7,770 nt of DNA from an uncultured Lachnospiraceae bacterium. Its GTDB lineage: Bacteria; Bacillota; Clostridia; Lachnospirales; Lachnospiraceae. The translations under genes and the position numbers were made by a program. Of the stretch, positions 7,718-7,770 are shown in pieces (position 1 is the first letter of the stretch; every line of letters begins with the position of its first letter). Below the pieces are notes generated by a model that was not told the origin of the DNA, did not search any database, and saw nothing but the letters and a program-made list of their open reading frames with translations. Location of the stretch: NCBI GenBank assembly GCA_910585065.1, contig CAJUCG010000165.1:1-7770 (forward strand), given 5' to 3'.

Positions 7718-7726
7718 AGTATACCA
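7718..7726 (-). promoter_or_regulatory. Extended -10 promoter element for the GH2 gene
   Basis: The minus strand reads TGGTATACT, an exact TGn extension joined to a one-mismatch -10 hexamer (TATACT versus TATAAT). Transcription would begin near 7711 and leave a leader of about 28 bases containing the ribosome site. At 16 to 18 bases upstream the sequence is only a C/T run (TTTCTT or similar), so there is no convincing -35. This fits a promoter that relies on the extended -10 or on an activator. It is predicted from sequence only. Confidence 0.6.
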
Positions 7727-7749
7727 TAATAAGAAAAGAAAAGAAAGAA

Positions 7750-7767
7750 ATTTTACGCAGATTTTAC
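7750..7767 (-). repeat. Tandem 7-base direct repeat upstream of the GH2 promoter, possible activator site
   Basis: GTAAAAT occurs twice on the minus strand (7767-7761 and 7756-7750), 11 bases apart start to start, which places both copies on the same face of the helix. They would be centred near -42 and -53 relative to the inferred transcription start, overlapping and flanking the missing -35. AraC-type and other activators often bind such sites. AT-rich 7-mers can also repeat by chance, and the window ends 3 bases further on. Confidence 0.35.
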
Positions 7768-7770
7768 ATA

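Noticed and set aside
7683..7727. ATG at 7727 as the start of the GH2 gene, adding 15 residues
   Set aside because: It overlaps the extended -10 element, has no Shine-Dalgarno sequence, and the added residues are not typical of GH2 N-termini. The ATG at 7682 has AAAGAGG eight bases upstream.

Overview
The window looks like a chromosomal segment of a low-to-moderate GC anaerobic Firmicute, most likely a Lachnospiraceae-type gut clostridium. This is inferred from protein style: a dCache chemoreceptor, a GHKL/AgrC-type kinase with a LytTR regulator, and a long glycoside hydrolase family 2 enzyme with a DUF4982-like region. Strong AGGAGG-type ribosome binding sites and the AT-rich promoter DNA agree with this. 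No rRNA, tRNA, CRISPR array, transposase or integrase was seen.

Left half, plus strand: a probable three-gene run. It begins with a methyl-accepting chemotaxis protein whose 5' end lies outside the window (1-1881). After a 26-base gap comes a seven-helix GHKL sensor kinase (1908-3278). After a 2-base gap comes a LytTR response regulator (3281-4003). The chemoreceptor carries every residue, at exactly the expected spacing, of the dCache_1 amino-acid-binding motif, so an amino acid or related amine is its likely ligand. The kinase keeps its H-box histidine and N-box asparagines, but the glycine-rich ATP loop usual in this family is badly degraded. The regulator keeps its phospho-acceptor aspartate but has Asn at one acidic-pocket position. 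No agrD/agrB-like peptide and processing gene lies between them.

Centre: an 82-base convergent intergenic region (4004-4085) holds a perfect 11-bp hairpin that probably terminates transcription in both directions.

Right half, minus strand: one large gene (4086-7682) for a 1198-residue GH2 enzyme, probably a beta-galactosidase. It has no signal peptide, both catalytic glutamates are intact (E412 and E491), and there are two C-terminal beta-sandwich modules that look carbohydrate-binding. Its upstream region (7683-7770) holds a good ribosome binding site, an extended -10 element without a recognisable -35, and two identical 7-base direct repeats one helical turn apart where an activator could sit. 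The sequence shows no direct functional link between the signalling run and the hydrolase; they are convergent and separated by a terminator.

Nothing here is a clearly new biological system. The observations most worth checking are the degenerate kinase next to an amino-acid chemoreceptor, and the promoter architecture and C-terminal modules of the GH2 gene.
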